Shown here piece by piece: positions 35,691-48,400 of a stretch of 64,000 bases of DNA (its first letter is position 1; every line of letters begins with the position of its first letter). Below the pieces are notes generated by a model that saw only the letters and a program-made list of their open reading frames with translations, did no database searches and was not told the origin of the DNA. The position numbers and the translations under genes were made by a program. The DNA comes from Parus major (lineage: Eukaryota > Chordata > Aves > Passeriformes > Paridae): positions 14,581,420-14,645,419 of the forward strand of contig NC_031770.1 of assembly GCF_001522545.3 (NCBI RefSeq), given 5' to 3'.

Positions 35691-38600
35691 TCTGCCCATC
35701 AGCCCTTTGGCTCAGCAGTGCCACCATTCCCACATCTCCCACATTTCTGAGGAAAATGTGGTGCTAACATGGAGGATCTGCACAACCTGCCAGGGGAGAA
35801 ACAAGCCTCATGAAGAAAATCATTCCAAGACACTGCTGGTACCCACAGATCCCCAGGACTGAGGGGAAGGATTCTTAGGGCAAGAGATGATTTTGATGTG
35901 TTCAAGTCAGTGCCAGCAGCACCCCATACAGTCAGGAGGGGATGCATTCACTGCATCATTCAGCACTGTCAGTCATCTTTGCTCTAAAATCTTTCAAAAC
36001 TCCAGAAACTGCAGCTGGGTGTTATTAGCATCAGTCCTACAGCCTCCAGCATTTTTCTAGTACCCCATTAGTGTTTAATACACCATGCTGGCAGCTCTGG
36101 GAGTCAGGGAGCATCATCTTCCAGAGAGCTTGTTCCTGCCTGGATCAGTGCTTTCTTGTGCAGGCAGGAAATTTGTTGTGGGCAGAATTAAAGCACCTGC
36201 AAGGTGGATGTTGAGACCATGAGGAAGCTCTGAGTAGGCAGTATTTGCCTTCTGACTGGTGTGGTGTTCAGTTCAAACTGCAAAGGTTTCCTCTGCTCTG
36301 ATTAAATGCCACAGCCTGTGGAGACAATCCAGGGAGAGAGGAATGACAGGTCCCCACATGGATTTTCCTCCCCAGCTGCTGAACAAATTTAGTCATTCAA
36401 ATCCCAGTATATTATCAATGGACATTTCTATCTGGACAGGCTATAGAGTTGCAAGCCACTAAAAATATGGGTTAGAATAAATGATGTTCTCCCCAGAGTG
36501 GGGCTGAGTAGGGAGGTGAGGGTGACACCCAAGTGGTTTTACTTAGGGTCCTGCTTCAGGGGGGAAGCAAAGAGCCTGTCTCCTTTCAGGACATCAGTGA
36601 GGATGTCTGTCCATGTGCTTTTCTACTCTGAACTGGATAAAGACCAACATCTTTTCTATGTAGTTTTTCCAGCAATCATTTCTGGCCACTCAGTCCATTT
36701 TAAGACAGGAACTGCTGACTTTCAGGGTACATTGAAGCTGAGAACTTCTTTCTCTTAGGCTGGTTTCTAGCTGGTCTCTCTGAAACGGCTACAAGCAGAG
36801 CCCAGCCAGGGTTTTTGCACAGCTCACACTCTGACATGGAGACTCACATCCTACTCATCATGGCTTGTCCACTCTCATGGATGTTTTTAACATGACCTGA
36901 CAGAGGGTGCAGAACAGTGGGAAAAAGCATTTCTAGAAAGGTGAATTTTCAGCAGGCACAAGACAACCTGATGGCATCAAGCTTTCTGCCATCCATGTCC
37001 TGGAGCTGTTCTGCCTGCACACATTCAGGAGCATCAACCTTTGCAGACACTTTCCTCCTCAGCTGGAATTGAGAGACTTTGCTGGTGTACACATTTTTTT
37101 TTTTTTTTTAAGAAGAAATAGGACTATTTTCTGAGTGCAAACAGCTTTTGTTGGTTTGTTTGTCTGTGTGGCTTTTTTAGAGCAGCATGTGAAGGGCACC
37201 CAAAAATTGCAGCCTCTCCCACCTGCTCCTCACTTCAGCCCTCAGGTTCAAGACCCTACTCAGTTTCAAATGGCTCAGGGCTTGTTTTCACTACCCAAGG
37301 AAGTGAGAATTGAAACATCACACACAAGGACTCATGGTGACCTTGTCCTGCTCTATTCAAATTGGTGCAAATTTTGTCACTAAAATAACAGCAAAATCAA
37401 GGAGCCCGTGGTACATGAAGTGGAAAACCTGCTGTTCTCCCTTTGTTCCACTTCAGTTTAAGAACATGCTCCTCATGGATGGGCTCCTCCTCTGCTCCCT
37501 GTTTGTCTACCCAATTCCACAGCACTAAAACCAGAGGAATTTACATTGAACATTTGCACTGTGCTGGCTACAGTGCAAAGCAGGTCTGTGTTTGGGGATA
37601 CACTAAACTGCAGCAGAGGCAGAGAAGAGCATCCTTCCTTCAGCAGCCAAAGGGGTCCTACACCATCCTCAAGCTGTACAAGGCACTTGACCACTACAGC
37701 CATGGGAAGATTTTCCAAAACCCTCCTGACTGATGGTTATGGAGATTTCTTTGAGCTCTCTGTGAAATTCCTAATTGGCTGCCTGCTCTCTATAGACCAG
37801 ATGCATTACAATCTATTTTCTAGATTAAATTTCCCCCATTTGGATGAAGATCCTACTTGGGCAGGCCTCATAAAGGGACTGGCCCAAAGCAGGCCCAGCA
37901 GCTCAGGATTTCATACCAGGCATCCTTCCTGCCCTACTGTGTCCTCCTGGAAGGGCCAAAGAGCAAGTTTTCAGGCATTATCTGCAAATGTTAGATTACT
38001 ACACTGGTTACCATATTCCCCAAAAAAACTCCTTCTTCACATTAAACCCCTTCAAGCAGCCTGATGCCTTGCATGATATCCTTTGATAAGGGTAATAAGA
38101 AAAGAAAAATCCTAAATGCATGCCTCAGGATGCGTGGGAAGTGCAGCAAAGCCTTGGATGGTTTGATTTCCTCTCATGTGCACAGGATAAATAAGCATCT
38201 AGTCACTGATGGAGATCAGCTCTCATTCTTAAAAAAACCAGTAAAACAGAACTTTGTAATACTAATGGGTAAGATACTCATCAGGTTTCAAAGTTTTCCA
38301 GTAAGAAAATTACACTTTTATCTACAAACTACACTCCAGAGAGGAATTAAACCATTGAGAGCTACAGAGAGTGCAACAGCATTACTGAGGATTCATGGGC
38401 CAAATCAACAGCCAGTCTAATCTCAGGGTAAAAAAAACCACATTTACTTTATGCAGCTCCTCTGATTCACACTGAATGAGCACATCTCTTACAAGAGAGA
38501 TTACAGAGTTAATCCTGTGTCTCTCTACAGCAGAAAGATAAACAGCACTGCAGTTTTCTCATAACCAGTGTTGTATCATACTACATCATCCTTGAAACCC

Positions 38601-41600
38601 AGCCACAGCAGCACAGAAAGAGGGGCTTCGGCAAGGTTTCCCTTTCAGAAACTGATTTCCTTCCCAGAGCCAAAAAAAAAAATTAAAAAATAAAATAAAA
38701 AAAAGAAGAAAAAAAGGAGCTACTAAAACACTGCTGAAGGGGAAATGGTGACTCAGGTCTGCTAGAGCCGGGTTAGCTCTGCTCCAGGGCTGTGTCACTG
38801 TGCACTGTAAGGGCAGGTCCAAGCTGGGGTCCCACAGGAGTTTCCCCCTCAGAACATCAAACATTTTAAGCAAGCCACCCAGCCATGCAAGAGTTTCATA
38901 GTGCTGGTGGTCTCCACTGCCTGCTTAGTAAGTGCTGCTCATTTTCTGGGGCAACCCCAAACAGGTGGGTTTTTTGTCTCAGATGACTTTCTTTACGTTA
39001 AAGACAATAACTAGAGCAAACCAGCAGTGGCCAGATGGGTGCTGAAGTAGCACTTTCCAGGGTACCTCCAGAGAAAGGCCAGCCTGGGCTGGGGGCCAGG
39101 GCTCCTGCAGCAACCAAGGTGCCCCCAAACTGGAGCAAAGGAGACTCTGCACTATCAGAGTTACCCCAGGTGGCTGCTCCCAGCTGGTGCAGTCACTCTT
39201 GTCATCCCAGGTTTCTGTGCCAGCATGGAGAAGTGCAGCTTTCAAACCCTGGGGGCTACTTGAGTTTCTCTGGGGATGTACATCCACGGAGAGGGGGAGC
39301 CTCTCACAGAGCTCTGTGCACCCCCTGATTTCCTGCCCCTACATCACCAGCCCTGGGCTCTATAACACCCATCCTTTTATACAGCAGGCACTAAGTAAGC
39401 AAGCTTCTTTGTTTTACCTTTTAATGTCATTGACTGCCACCAAGGTGTGAGAGGATTGCTACAGCACATCCCAGTGCCCCTGAATTGAATGATAAATGCC
39501 AGAAGGGAGATATGAAAGATGACTTCCTACAAGCAGAAAGGGAGCATGAGCTTGAAAAATCTATTACTGCCCAAGGTGAAAAGAGCCAGTAGGAACAGAA
39601 AGCAAAACTCCTACGCTGCCCTCCCAGGTCATGGCAAAAAAAGACTGCAAGCCAGAGCACCAGCACTAAAATGAACATCAGAATCATCTTCCTGGTAATT
39701 TGGGTGTTGAACATTGTTATGAAGCTTGGTTTTTATTTTTACCTTCTTCATTAGCACATGAAAGCTAATAAGGAAACTATTTGCCATTATGTTGAGGCTC
39801 TGAAAACCAAGAAAGGGACAGTCAGGTCAGTAACAATCTCCAGCAGAAAGACACGAGAAAGAATTACTGCAAATATCCAGGCAGGAGGGAATTGATTCCG
39901 AATGACATTTCCCCAATCACCTAAAACCCACAAGGCTTGCACCATGGTAACACATGCTGTCATTCCTTGCAAGGCTTGGGACCACATTCTGACAGCTACA
40001 TTTCTGATCCTTTGTGGAGTGTTTTTTGTTGAGCCACAGGCCCTGGGGAGGAGATGCAGCACGTGGCACAGTTTGCTGGCTCTCTCTGTCTCCCTGCAGT
40101 GCCACTCTGGCTGCACCTGCACAGGGAGAGCAGGTCCCCAGGCAGCTCTGGATGGGGTCAGGTGCATGCAGAGAGGTTTAAAAGCTTGGACTGCCCGCTG
40201 TCAGAGGCATCTGGGAACAGCCACACAAGGGAAGCCAGCTGGCACGCTGAAAAAAGCGACAATCTCTGGTCTGAAGTCCAGAATGGTGAACGCTTTCCTG
40301 AAGTTTTGTGCACAAAAAGAAAGGGGCAGCACAGAAGATATTTCAAAAGCTCAGTGTGAATAAATTCATGCTGCTCAGGGTATAAAGCAGCATCATCAGG
40401 TGGGCACAGACACACTTGAGGAGAGCTGCCCCACTTCCTGCCTCCCCCACAGCACGGTCCAGCAGCAGGCTGGAGATGGGACCAGACTGCCAGTGATGTG
40501 CAGCAGCCCTCCCTGTGCACATCTGGCGTTTGCCAGAGTCCACAGCAACTCACAAGGGAACAGTTGCCTAATTTTTGGAGAAAGAAAGAACATATTGAAG
40601 CCAACCCCTGTGTGAGCGCATTGCCCTGACAAGCACTGACTTTTCAGTGCGTGGCAGGACGGGGTGGATCAGCAGGGGAAATGTTCTCTTAAGCACAGGC
40701 TATTTATTCTCAGCTTTTCCCTGGGCTCTCATTGTTTAGCACAGCTCTTTTCAGCTTTCCAACTGTCCCCACGAAGACAGAACGATTACTACATCCTTAA
40801 GGAAACTGCCACAGAAATCCAGCAGCTCAAACCAGGTGCCAAGGCACCTTTTGCCCCCCAAGAGAAAAAACCAAACACATTTTCTCACCTCTAGGAAAGC
40901 ACTACTCACTGCAGCTGGAGGAGCAAACACGACCTGTCATCTGCTTTACACGATTGTTTCCCTCAACCACAGGCACTGCTGCTGGCTCAGGTGACACCGA
41001 GTCAGGAGGGTAATTCCAAGCTGCCACTAAAAATGATCAGGAATTGCCACTTCCCTCTTTAACAGCAGAGGTTCATCCCTTGCAATTTGACTGTCAAAGC
41101 AGCACGTGCAGGGATGTATCCACCCCAATGCAAATAAAAAGACACACATGCATAAAAGAAGTGCTGCAAGGTGCTCCCCTGGGTACAGGAACAGTGCAGG
41201 AGCTTGGCAGGAACAGAGAGAGGAAAGGCAACAGGCTGGGAAAGGCAGCTGCAGGGCTGGGAGAGGAACAGGAATATCTGAGAGACAACTGCTAACAAGG
41301 TTTTTTTCAGCAAACAGCATCAAGAGCCAAGTTATACCTGCAAGGGTTGCAGCCATCTCAGGAAGATGACAGCATCTCTCCCCTGTATTTTAAGGCCTCA
41401 GACTCCTGAGGCTGCTTCTTATCCTTCTTCCCAGGTCAGCAAGAAGCAAAGAATTCAATGCATGACCTCACACTACTTCAGATGCAGAGCAGCAACTGCT
41501 CTTTGGTGATTTTTCAAATAAATCTGCACCGCTGTAGAATAGCAAGACCAATTGTCTCTCTGCTTTGTAACCAGAGAAATTGCTCAGCCTGTGTAGTGGC

Positions 41601-44220
41601 TGGGTGTTCAAAAACTCATTAAATTAATGCCATGAAAACCAGTTTGAACCATCATCATAATCTCACACCAAACTGGATGAAACTGCTCACACAATCCCAG
41701 ACCTCAGCAATGAGCTCTCCCCAGGCTTCTCTGCATCTGGAAAAGTCAGACCATGAGCACTCCAGTCACTTCCAGGGTAGTTCTCAGCCCAGAACATGCA
41801 CTGAGAGCCAATGCAAATCGTTGTGCTTTGCAAAGCCAGGCCACAGTTGTCACCAGCGGGGATCTGAAGCTCTCCAAGGATTGAGGGTCTCCTCAAGGCA
41901 GTGTCAGTGCAGTGGGCAAGAACTCACCTCAGTCCCATTCCTGACATTTCTGATTCCAGAACCACCTCAGCTCCAGCAGAGGAAAGAGACACAGAGCCAC
42001 TTGGTGACTGCATTATTTGAGGTGAACAGGCTCCAGCTGCAAGCTGGAACATGAAGAGACTAGTCCAGATCTGGCAGGCAGCATTCCCTGGATTTGTGAG
42101 CTTGATCCCTGGAGTCACCCAACCCTAAATGGAGCCTTCGACCACAACCCAAGAGGTAAACCCACTTTCCCATCAGGCTGGCTACCAGGTGCTCCTGATC
42201 ACTAAAAAAGGGCAGTGAAATCATCAAAGGAAAATTAATTCCTTCAGTGTTTGCTTTTGTTTTACCCCATCTAATGCAGTTTTCTTCATAAAGAGCCTTC
42301 TAGATGAACAGTAACAGCAGACACCAAAAAGACAGCATTCAGTGCCAAGCTTTCTGAGGTGAGTGACCAAAGAGAACCTTGCATCTTTATTCAAGGCTAA
42401 CAGTACATGGCCTCACCCCTCCTCAACAGCCTCGTTAGTTCCTTTTGAAACTTTGATAATCTTTGAATCTCTGGCACAGCTCTGTAATAAGCAGACAAGT
42501 TGTGGAAATGCTCCTGCCCCATAGGTACATTTCTGAACAAAAAGCTAAATTAGAACTAGCAAAAATAGCCACCCCGCCTGCTCACATGAAATCACACTAC
42601 CTGTAACCCACTTTGCAAGCAGCACTGACATATGGAGACTTAACCTTGCCTGGTCTTCTCTTGCCTATATCCAGCAGCAGAGGGAGGGGGAAGTGTAGTG
42701 CAAAAGAGAAAAACAGTTCAAAAGATTAGTTTTTAAATCTTGTTAACTTGCACCCTTCTTCCTAGAGTTGAAGTGCATGAGAAAAACTGAATCTTCTTTG
42801 CTGCAGATACACAAGACCCTTTCTGAAGCACACAGAAGGTGCTGCCCAAAGCTGATCCATCACTCCTGGATAACACACAAGCACCTTTAACCCTGACAGG
42901 CAAATCTGGCCACAGAGAACACCTCTATCAGCCTCCACCTGCAATACAAAAATAAAAGCAGCCTGTCCTCAGCACACCACAGACACACACAACTGATGTA
43001 CTGCATCCAGGAAGGAAAGAGTGGACACAAAGAACATAAAGGGCACTGAGGGAAGCAGAGAAGTGGCCCCTCTTGTTGGTGGCAGCTCAGTGAGGAACTC
43101 CTTGGCTAAACAGACACCTAAAGTGCATGCAGGGTCAAAGGGAAAATAGAGAAATTCCTGGAAGAGATGATCTCTGATGGTCTTATGCCTGTTCTCTTGG
43201 TTACATGGACAAGACATTGAGCCAGCAGCATCTTTGCTCAACCACAGGGATCTCAGCACACACAGGAAGAGGCTGTCAGTACCTGCCATTCCAGTCCCTC
43301 ACAGGAACTGCAACACCTAAAGCAGTTTGATCCAACATTTTTGGATACTTTGGTGGTTAAAACAATCAAAATTGCAAAAATATACACTGTTACTTTACAA
43401 CAGATTCTTTTAATTAACACGCTTTTCCAGACCATGCATCATCAACTGTGCTGTTTGTACATCCAAATCTGTTTTTGTCTTTGTAACCAGAATGCATTTT
43501 AATTTCAAGGCCAGAAAGGTGTTATGCAGTACCCCAATCTCTAACAAGCCTTTAGTGTTTCTGTTAAGCATATCTAGCATGTCCTAGTCCTAGTCCTGGT
43601 CTATGTACAAGCATTACCCAATGGCAAACTGAACATCACACCTCTTTTGGACTATTTGACCACTACAACACATTAATCCCTGACAGAGGGCAATAGCACA
43701 GCTTTCACAGCAGCACTGTTGTCCCCAGCACACACCCACTGATGCAATCTCTGAACACAGCAAGAGTTTGCCTAACATCTTCAGCATGATTTTATTTCTA
43801 TCAGCACCTGCGACAAACACCTTTTCCCATTAGTCTTTCAATGCTGACAGTTTTAAATATAAGTAGTATTCTTCAGTTACAATTTAAAATCCTAAATTTC
43901 AAGGAGAAAATAAAACTGTACCAGCATGCTTTCAAACTGTCTCAATGAGAGAACATCATCAGATAAAAATCAATGTATTCTTACTTTGTTGACAGCCTTC
44001 ACTAATTATGTCCAGCTTAAATGACTTCACCCCAGCCTCTGCTTACATTACAAAAGCACAACTCAGGCAGGAAGAGCAGGCCTATAGTATATTTGACTCA
44101 AGCATTTCCATTCACATAGCAAACAAAAAAAAAATCCCCTCACACCCACCCACCTCACCCCCTCCTGAGCCCTGTGCAGGTACACACGCAAAAAAATTCT
44201 GACAAACCACAGAGAAACAA
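35691..44220. other. Intergenic DNA, no gene recognised
   Basis: I see no exon-like frame with splice sites, no RNA gene and no clear element except an A-rich tract at 38672-38717. Open frames up to about 170 codons are present on both strands without recognisable motifs. Confidence 0.65.
38672..38717. repeat. A-rich low-complexity tract
   Basis: Runs of A broken by T and a few G over about 46 bases. It resembles a poly(A) relic, but no retrocopy body is recognisable to its left. Confidence 0.8.
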
Positions 44221-44221
44221 C

Positions 44222-44780
44222 TGATAGGAAGAGACCAAAGATTATGGAGTCCAACCCTTAACCTAGCACACTGCCAAGGCTGTACTGTCAATTCCTCCAG
44301 GGTGGTGATTCTGACACTTCTCCAGGTGGCCTGTTCCATGGTTTGACAACCCTTTTGGTGAAGAAATTTTTCCCAATTACCCAATCTAAAACTCCACTGG
44401 TGCAATTAGAGGCTGTTTCTTCTTGTCCTGTCACGTGTTATTTGGGAGAAGAGGCTGCCCCTTTCCTGGCTACACCTCCTTCCAGGGAGTTGTAGAGTGA
44501 TACCTGAGCCTCCTTTGGTCCAGGCTGAGCCCCCCAGCTCCCCCAGCTGCTCCCCATCAGGCTTGTGCTCCAGACCCTTCCCCAGCTCCACTGCCCTTCT
44601 CTGGAGTCTCTCCAGCCCCTCAGTGTTTGCTGTGGTGAGGGGCCCAGAACTGGACACAGCACTCGAGGTGTGGCCTCACCAGTGCCCAGTACAGGGGGAC
44701 AGTCACTGCCCCAGTCCTGCTGGCCACACTCCTGCTCATACAGGCCACGTGCCATTGGCCTTCCTGGACAGCTGGACACA
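44222..44780 (-). mobile_element. CR1 LINE, ~560-bp 3' portion downstream of MSH2
   Basis: The longest CR1 in the window, in reverse orientation. It shows ATGGAGTCCAACCCTTAACC, CTGCCAAGGC, CTCCAGGTGGCCTGTTCCATG, CTCTGGAGTCTCTCCAGCCC, GGCCCAGAACTGGACACAGC and ACTCGAGGTGTGGCCTCACC, all standard reversed CR1 motifs. It ends about 225 bp before the predicted MSH2 cleavage site and lies on the same strand as MSH2, so it is outside the predicted transcript. Confidence 0.95.
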
Positions 44781-44999
44781 CATAAATGGATTTTTTTCTA
44801 ATGGAGCACTAACACAGCATTAGTAAATCTTCAGTGAATTAATATAATTTCATCAGACAAAAAAGAATGGTCTAGGACAAAGATTTTGTGTATGCATTGC
44901 TGCTTTCCAAGGCTCTGGCAGTTGTTTGACACCTCCACTGTTAGACTTTCTAGCACAATTCTGGTAAAGTACTACACATTTTGTTTGTGCAGTCAACAA

Positions 45000-45237
45000 C
45001 TCTCAATATGAAAAACAATTTTATTGCAAACTTCTAAAAGGACAAAATGATCCCAACTAAAGCAGAAATCTGGCACATAATGTGCTCAGAATTTTTTACA
45101 AAATAATTACAATCCAAGAAAAAATGCCTACATAAATCAGTACACGTATCATAAAGTATAAAAGCTACAAGACAAGAAAATTATAGTTCTTTCAATACAA
45201 AACATGCTTCAAGAGCTGTATCCTGTTCTTGCACATT
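45000..45237 (-). other. MSH2: MSH2 3' UTR
   Basis: This AT-rich region runs from the stop codon to just past the first poly(A) signal on this strand. Its ~235 bases are similar to the short 3' UTR of mammalian MSH2. The exact end is inferred. Confidence 0.75.
45020..45025 (-). terminator. MSH2 poly(A) signal AATAAA
   Basis: TTTATT on the + strand is AATAAA on the MSH2 strand, about 215 bases after the stop, followed by a GU-rich stretch (TTGAGAGTTGTTGACTG). This is a good cleavage context. Confidence 0.75.
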
Positions 45238-45408
45238 TCATGATGTAACTTTCGTTCGGGAAATTATTTCATTCACAAAACTGTTCTTCTTTGCCAGCAC
45301 ATCATTTCTCAGCTGTTTCAACTTGACTTTGATGTCTTCCTCTGACATATCTGTCAGGGGCAATGCTTTCACTTGACAAAGAAAATCCTGAATTATCTTT
45401 TCACCTTC
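45238..45408 (-). CDS. MSH2: MSH2 exon 16 (last coding exon)
   Basis: 171 bases, phase 0, begin GAA GGT GAA AAG after acceptor ATTTCAG and end ...AAA GTT ACA TCA TGA. They encode the last 56 residues (EGEKIIQDF ... [11 protein letters not shown]), the C-terminal helical region used for dimerisation with MSH6/MSH3. Length equals the human exon. Confidence 0.95.
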   Translation of the reverse strand, partial: EGEKIIQDFLCQVKALPLTDMSEEDIKVKLKQLRNDVLAKKNSFVNEIISRTKVTS

Positions 45409-48400
45409 CTGAAATGGAGAGAAGAGAAGGAAAAAACCCAGAAAAGATGTTTAGATAGCAAGCAGGAACTTTCCAAATTCCCTACAAAGTATTGCTCATC
45501 GGCAGAAACTCAGTGCAGGCAAAATTCATGGTGATGTTTGTGCTTGCTATCAAGTTCTGAACACCAGAACAAATCACTTATGCTGGTACCAGAAGTTCTT
45601 TTTCAATGCATGAGCAAAAAGCACCAGTTGATCAGCATAAATAGAGTATCTAACATTGTGATCTTCTGTAAGTGTTCCACATTTAATTCCAGTGTGCAGC
45701 CACATGAGGTGAGGACTGCCAGCAATAATAGCACCAGAATGGTCATATTTACCCAAACTAGTTACTTTTAGAAGGAACTGTCAATCAAAAGCAATGTTTC
45801 AATATGCAAAAGGGAAGGACAAATTGTAACCAAGCAACTGCAGAGTGGCCGTCACCAAGGAGAACAGATGATAATTAAGCTTTATGCATATGCTTTTACA
45901 CAAACAGGCAAAGTGGAACTTCTAAACAATCTGACTTGAATAGCAAGAACAAACATTGCAACGAACAGTATTCAGAATCCCTGTGTTGGAAACAATTAGT
46001 CCAGAATGCAGAAGTTAGTCTAGTTGCATTGTAGAATTCTACTGAAAAGTTTACTTAGTTTTCCTCTTATCACTTAAGACCGATGCAGTAGTTTTCAGTG
46101 CAGAAATTTCCAAAATGTAATAGCACCCCTTTCCCTCTACACATGATGTTAACCAAGGCAGACAAATTCTCTGGATGAGACATCTAAAGCTCTGCCATTC
46201 TATTGCCTAGAGGGTTTATGGAATATTATGTATTACTGAAACACTCAAGAATAAAACATGATACCATATTTGTCACAAATGTTTGCTATGTCAATTCCAT
46301 TTACACCAACTGAGGACCATGCAGCCAGGTCCAACTAAAAATTTCTTCACCATGATGCCTGACAGAGGAAAGGTAAAGTGGAGCAACTGAGGTTAACTGA
46401 AGGGAGAGCCTTCTGGTAGTAGAAAGCAGAACAAACCAGAGATTGTTCATTTAAAGCATCAGATCCACTTACTGAGCCAGGAACAACAAATGCAGTTGAC
46501 CTCTGAAACTGAAAATAAAGTAACAGGTAACAGCCTCTGTCCAGATGAAAGGCTTTTTTAAATGTAGGAAGTGTTTTGGATGTGGACTAACACTTCAAGG
46601 CTTCCATACACTGGAGCAGCAGGGAGGTTGCCAGAAGGAGATAAATGTGGTACAAGGCTGTGGAGTTTCAGGCTGACTGCTGGGACACAGAACTAAGCTC
46701 TGGAAGCAGGTTTGTAGGCACGCAGCAAGGAAGACCCAGACATGACAACCAATGCAAGCCACAAAGCAGCAGCACGTGGATTTCCCAGGAGGCTGCCACA
46801 GATGCCACTGTCAGGACTCAATCCAGCAACAAACAAGATGACACAGGATACTCTGTAAAGCTTCCTGCAGCCTTTGTTTTCCTTTACAATACCTGCTAAT
46901 GAAACTTCTTTAAAGAAACTTTGCTTTATGGCACCTGTTAATCAGACATTCCAAGCACTGACTGCCCTGTTCTTTGATATGATCAGCTTCTGAGATGTGA
47001 CAGCTCTGATGGGACATGGAATGGCACAAAGGAGAAGGCTGGGCATTCAGCTTTTCTCTGGTCTGAACAGATGTGATCACACTGGGCTCTAAGAACTCAG
47101 CACCAATGAACGCTCAAGTAAGGGGGAGCAAAACCAGGTGTGACCCAACTGCAGAGCCAAGAATATTCTACACAATGGTAACAAAAGCTGTATCTTAAAT
47201 CTATGTTTTCTGACAAAATTCTTGCCTACATTAACTTGAAATTAATCTAAATCAAACCCACTACCCCTGAACATCTCTTCAGCTCCTAAAGAACATCATA
47301 GCCAAGCCATTTTGTTATGGAAAAATACATTACAGGCAATTATCCTCGAGCTTTGGGGGAATCTGAATCCTTACAGGATTTTGTTTCAGCTATTCAAATT
47401 TTAAGAATTATTTCTGATAGCAAACCTCTCTTTCTCTGTATGATTTCTTGGCTGGTGGTTCTCCTTCAGATTCCTTGGACTTGCCAATATTTTGAAACTC
47501 CTCCAGCTCCAATGCCTTCTCTCTTGCACTTTCAATCACATGTTTTGGGAAAGCTGCCAACTCTGCTACATGTATTCCAAAACTCTGGTCACAAACACCT
47601 GGATGGAGAGAAAAAAACCCAACAGTTAAGAATTCTCAGAATATAATATGGCTACATAGAGTTTATATGGACATGCTTGTACAAGCTCTCTGTGTGTGAC
47701 ATTATTTGGTTCTCCTCAACACTTTCTGATTCACCTTTTCTACTAAAAACGCTAACACAGAATAAAGAATATGCTCTTATTCAATTAAGCTCTATTAGAG
47801 CAGTAATTGCAGAGCTCCAGAGTGCTTCAAGGAGAAATGGAAAACTCTTCAGGCAGAGAGAATTTCCCCCTAGTACTTGAATGAAATTGAACAACGATTT
47901 TTATTAAAGTGTTTTGGCACAGTCTGCAGAATATAATAATTTACATGTTTTTAATAGGTATCCCTGACATTTACTCTATACCTATATAAATACATATATG
48001 TGTCTTTATACATAAATATTAAAAATGTTGTTTTCTCAATAATCCCTCTCCTCCTTTGCATCTGTACCACATAATTCCACAGTCTCCAGGAGTCATCTTA
48101 TTAATTAATACAAAATCTTTCAACTGTAACTTCACACCTACTTCAATTAATACGGTGTTTATAACGTGTTTGAGAAAAGTCCTCATAATTGCTTGGAATA
48201 TGTAAATTATACACAGTTATATAAAACAATTTTCACTTCAGTATCAAAAGGCCTCTGATAAAATCTATCAACTCTTATTTGTTTACATTATCATAACTCC
48301 ATTTGTCTTCCCACAGATATTACTACATCGTTTTAATTCTGGTCTCCAGCAAGAAGTTAAGAATAAATTAATTACACTTGCAAAATGACAGTTTGTTTTT

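Noticed and set aside
37546..38064. 172-codon + strand open frame
   Set aside because: No motif, no splice context and no supporting neighbour.
43566..43590. TCCTAG repeated three times, telomere-like look
   Set aside because: Only three imperfect 6-mers and not the TTAGGG sequence; no larger array.
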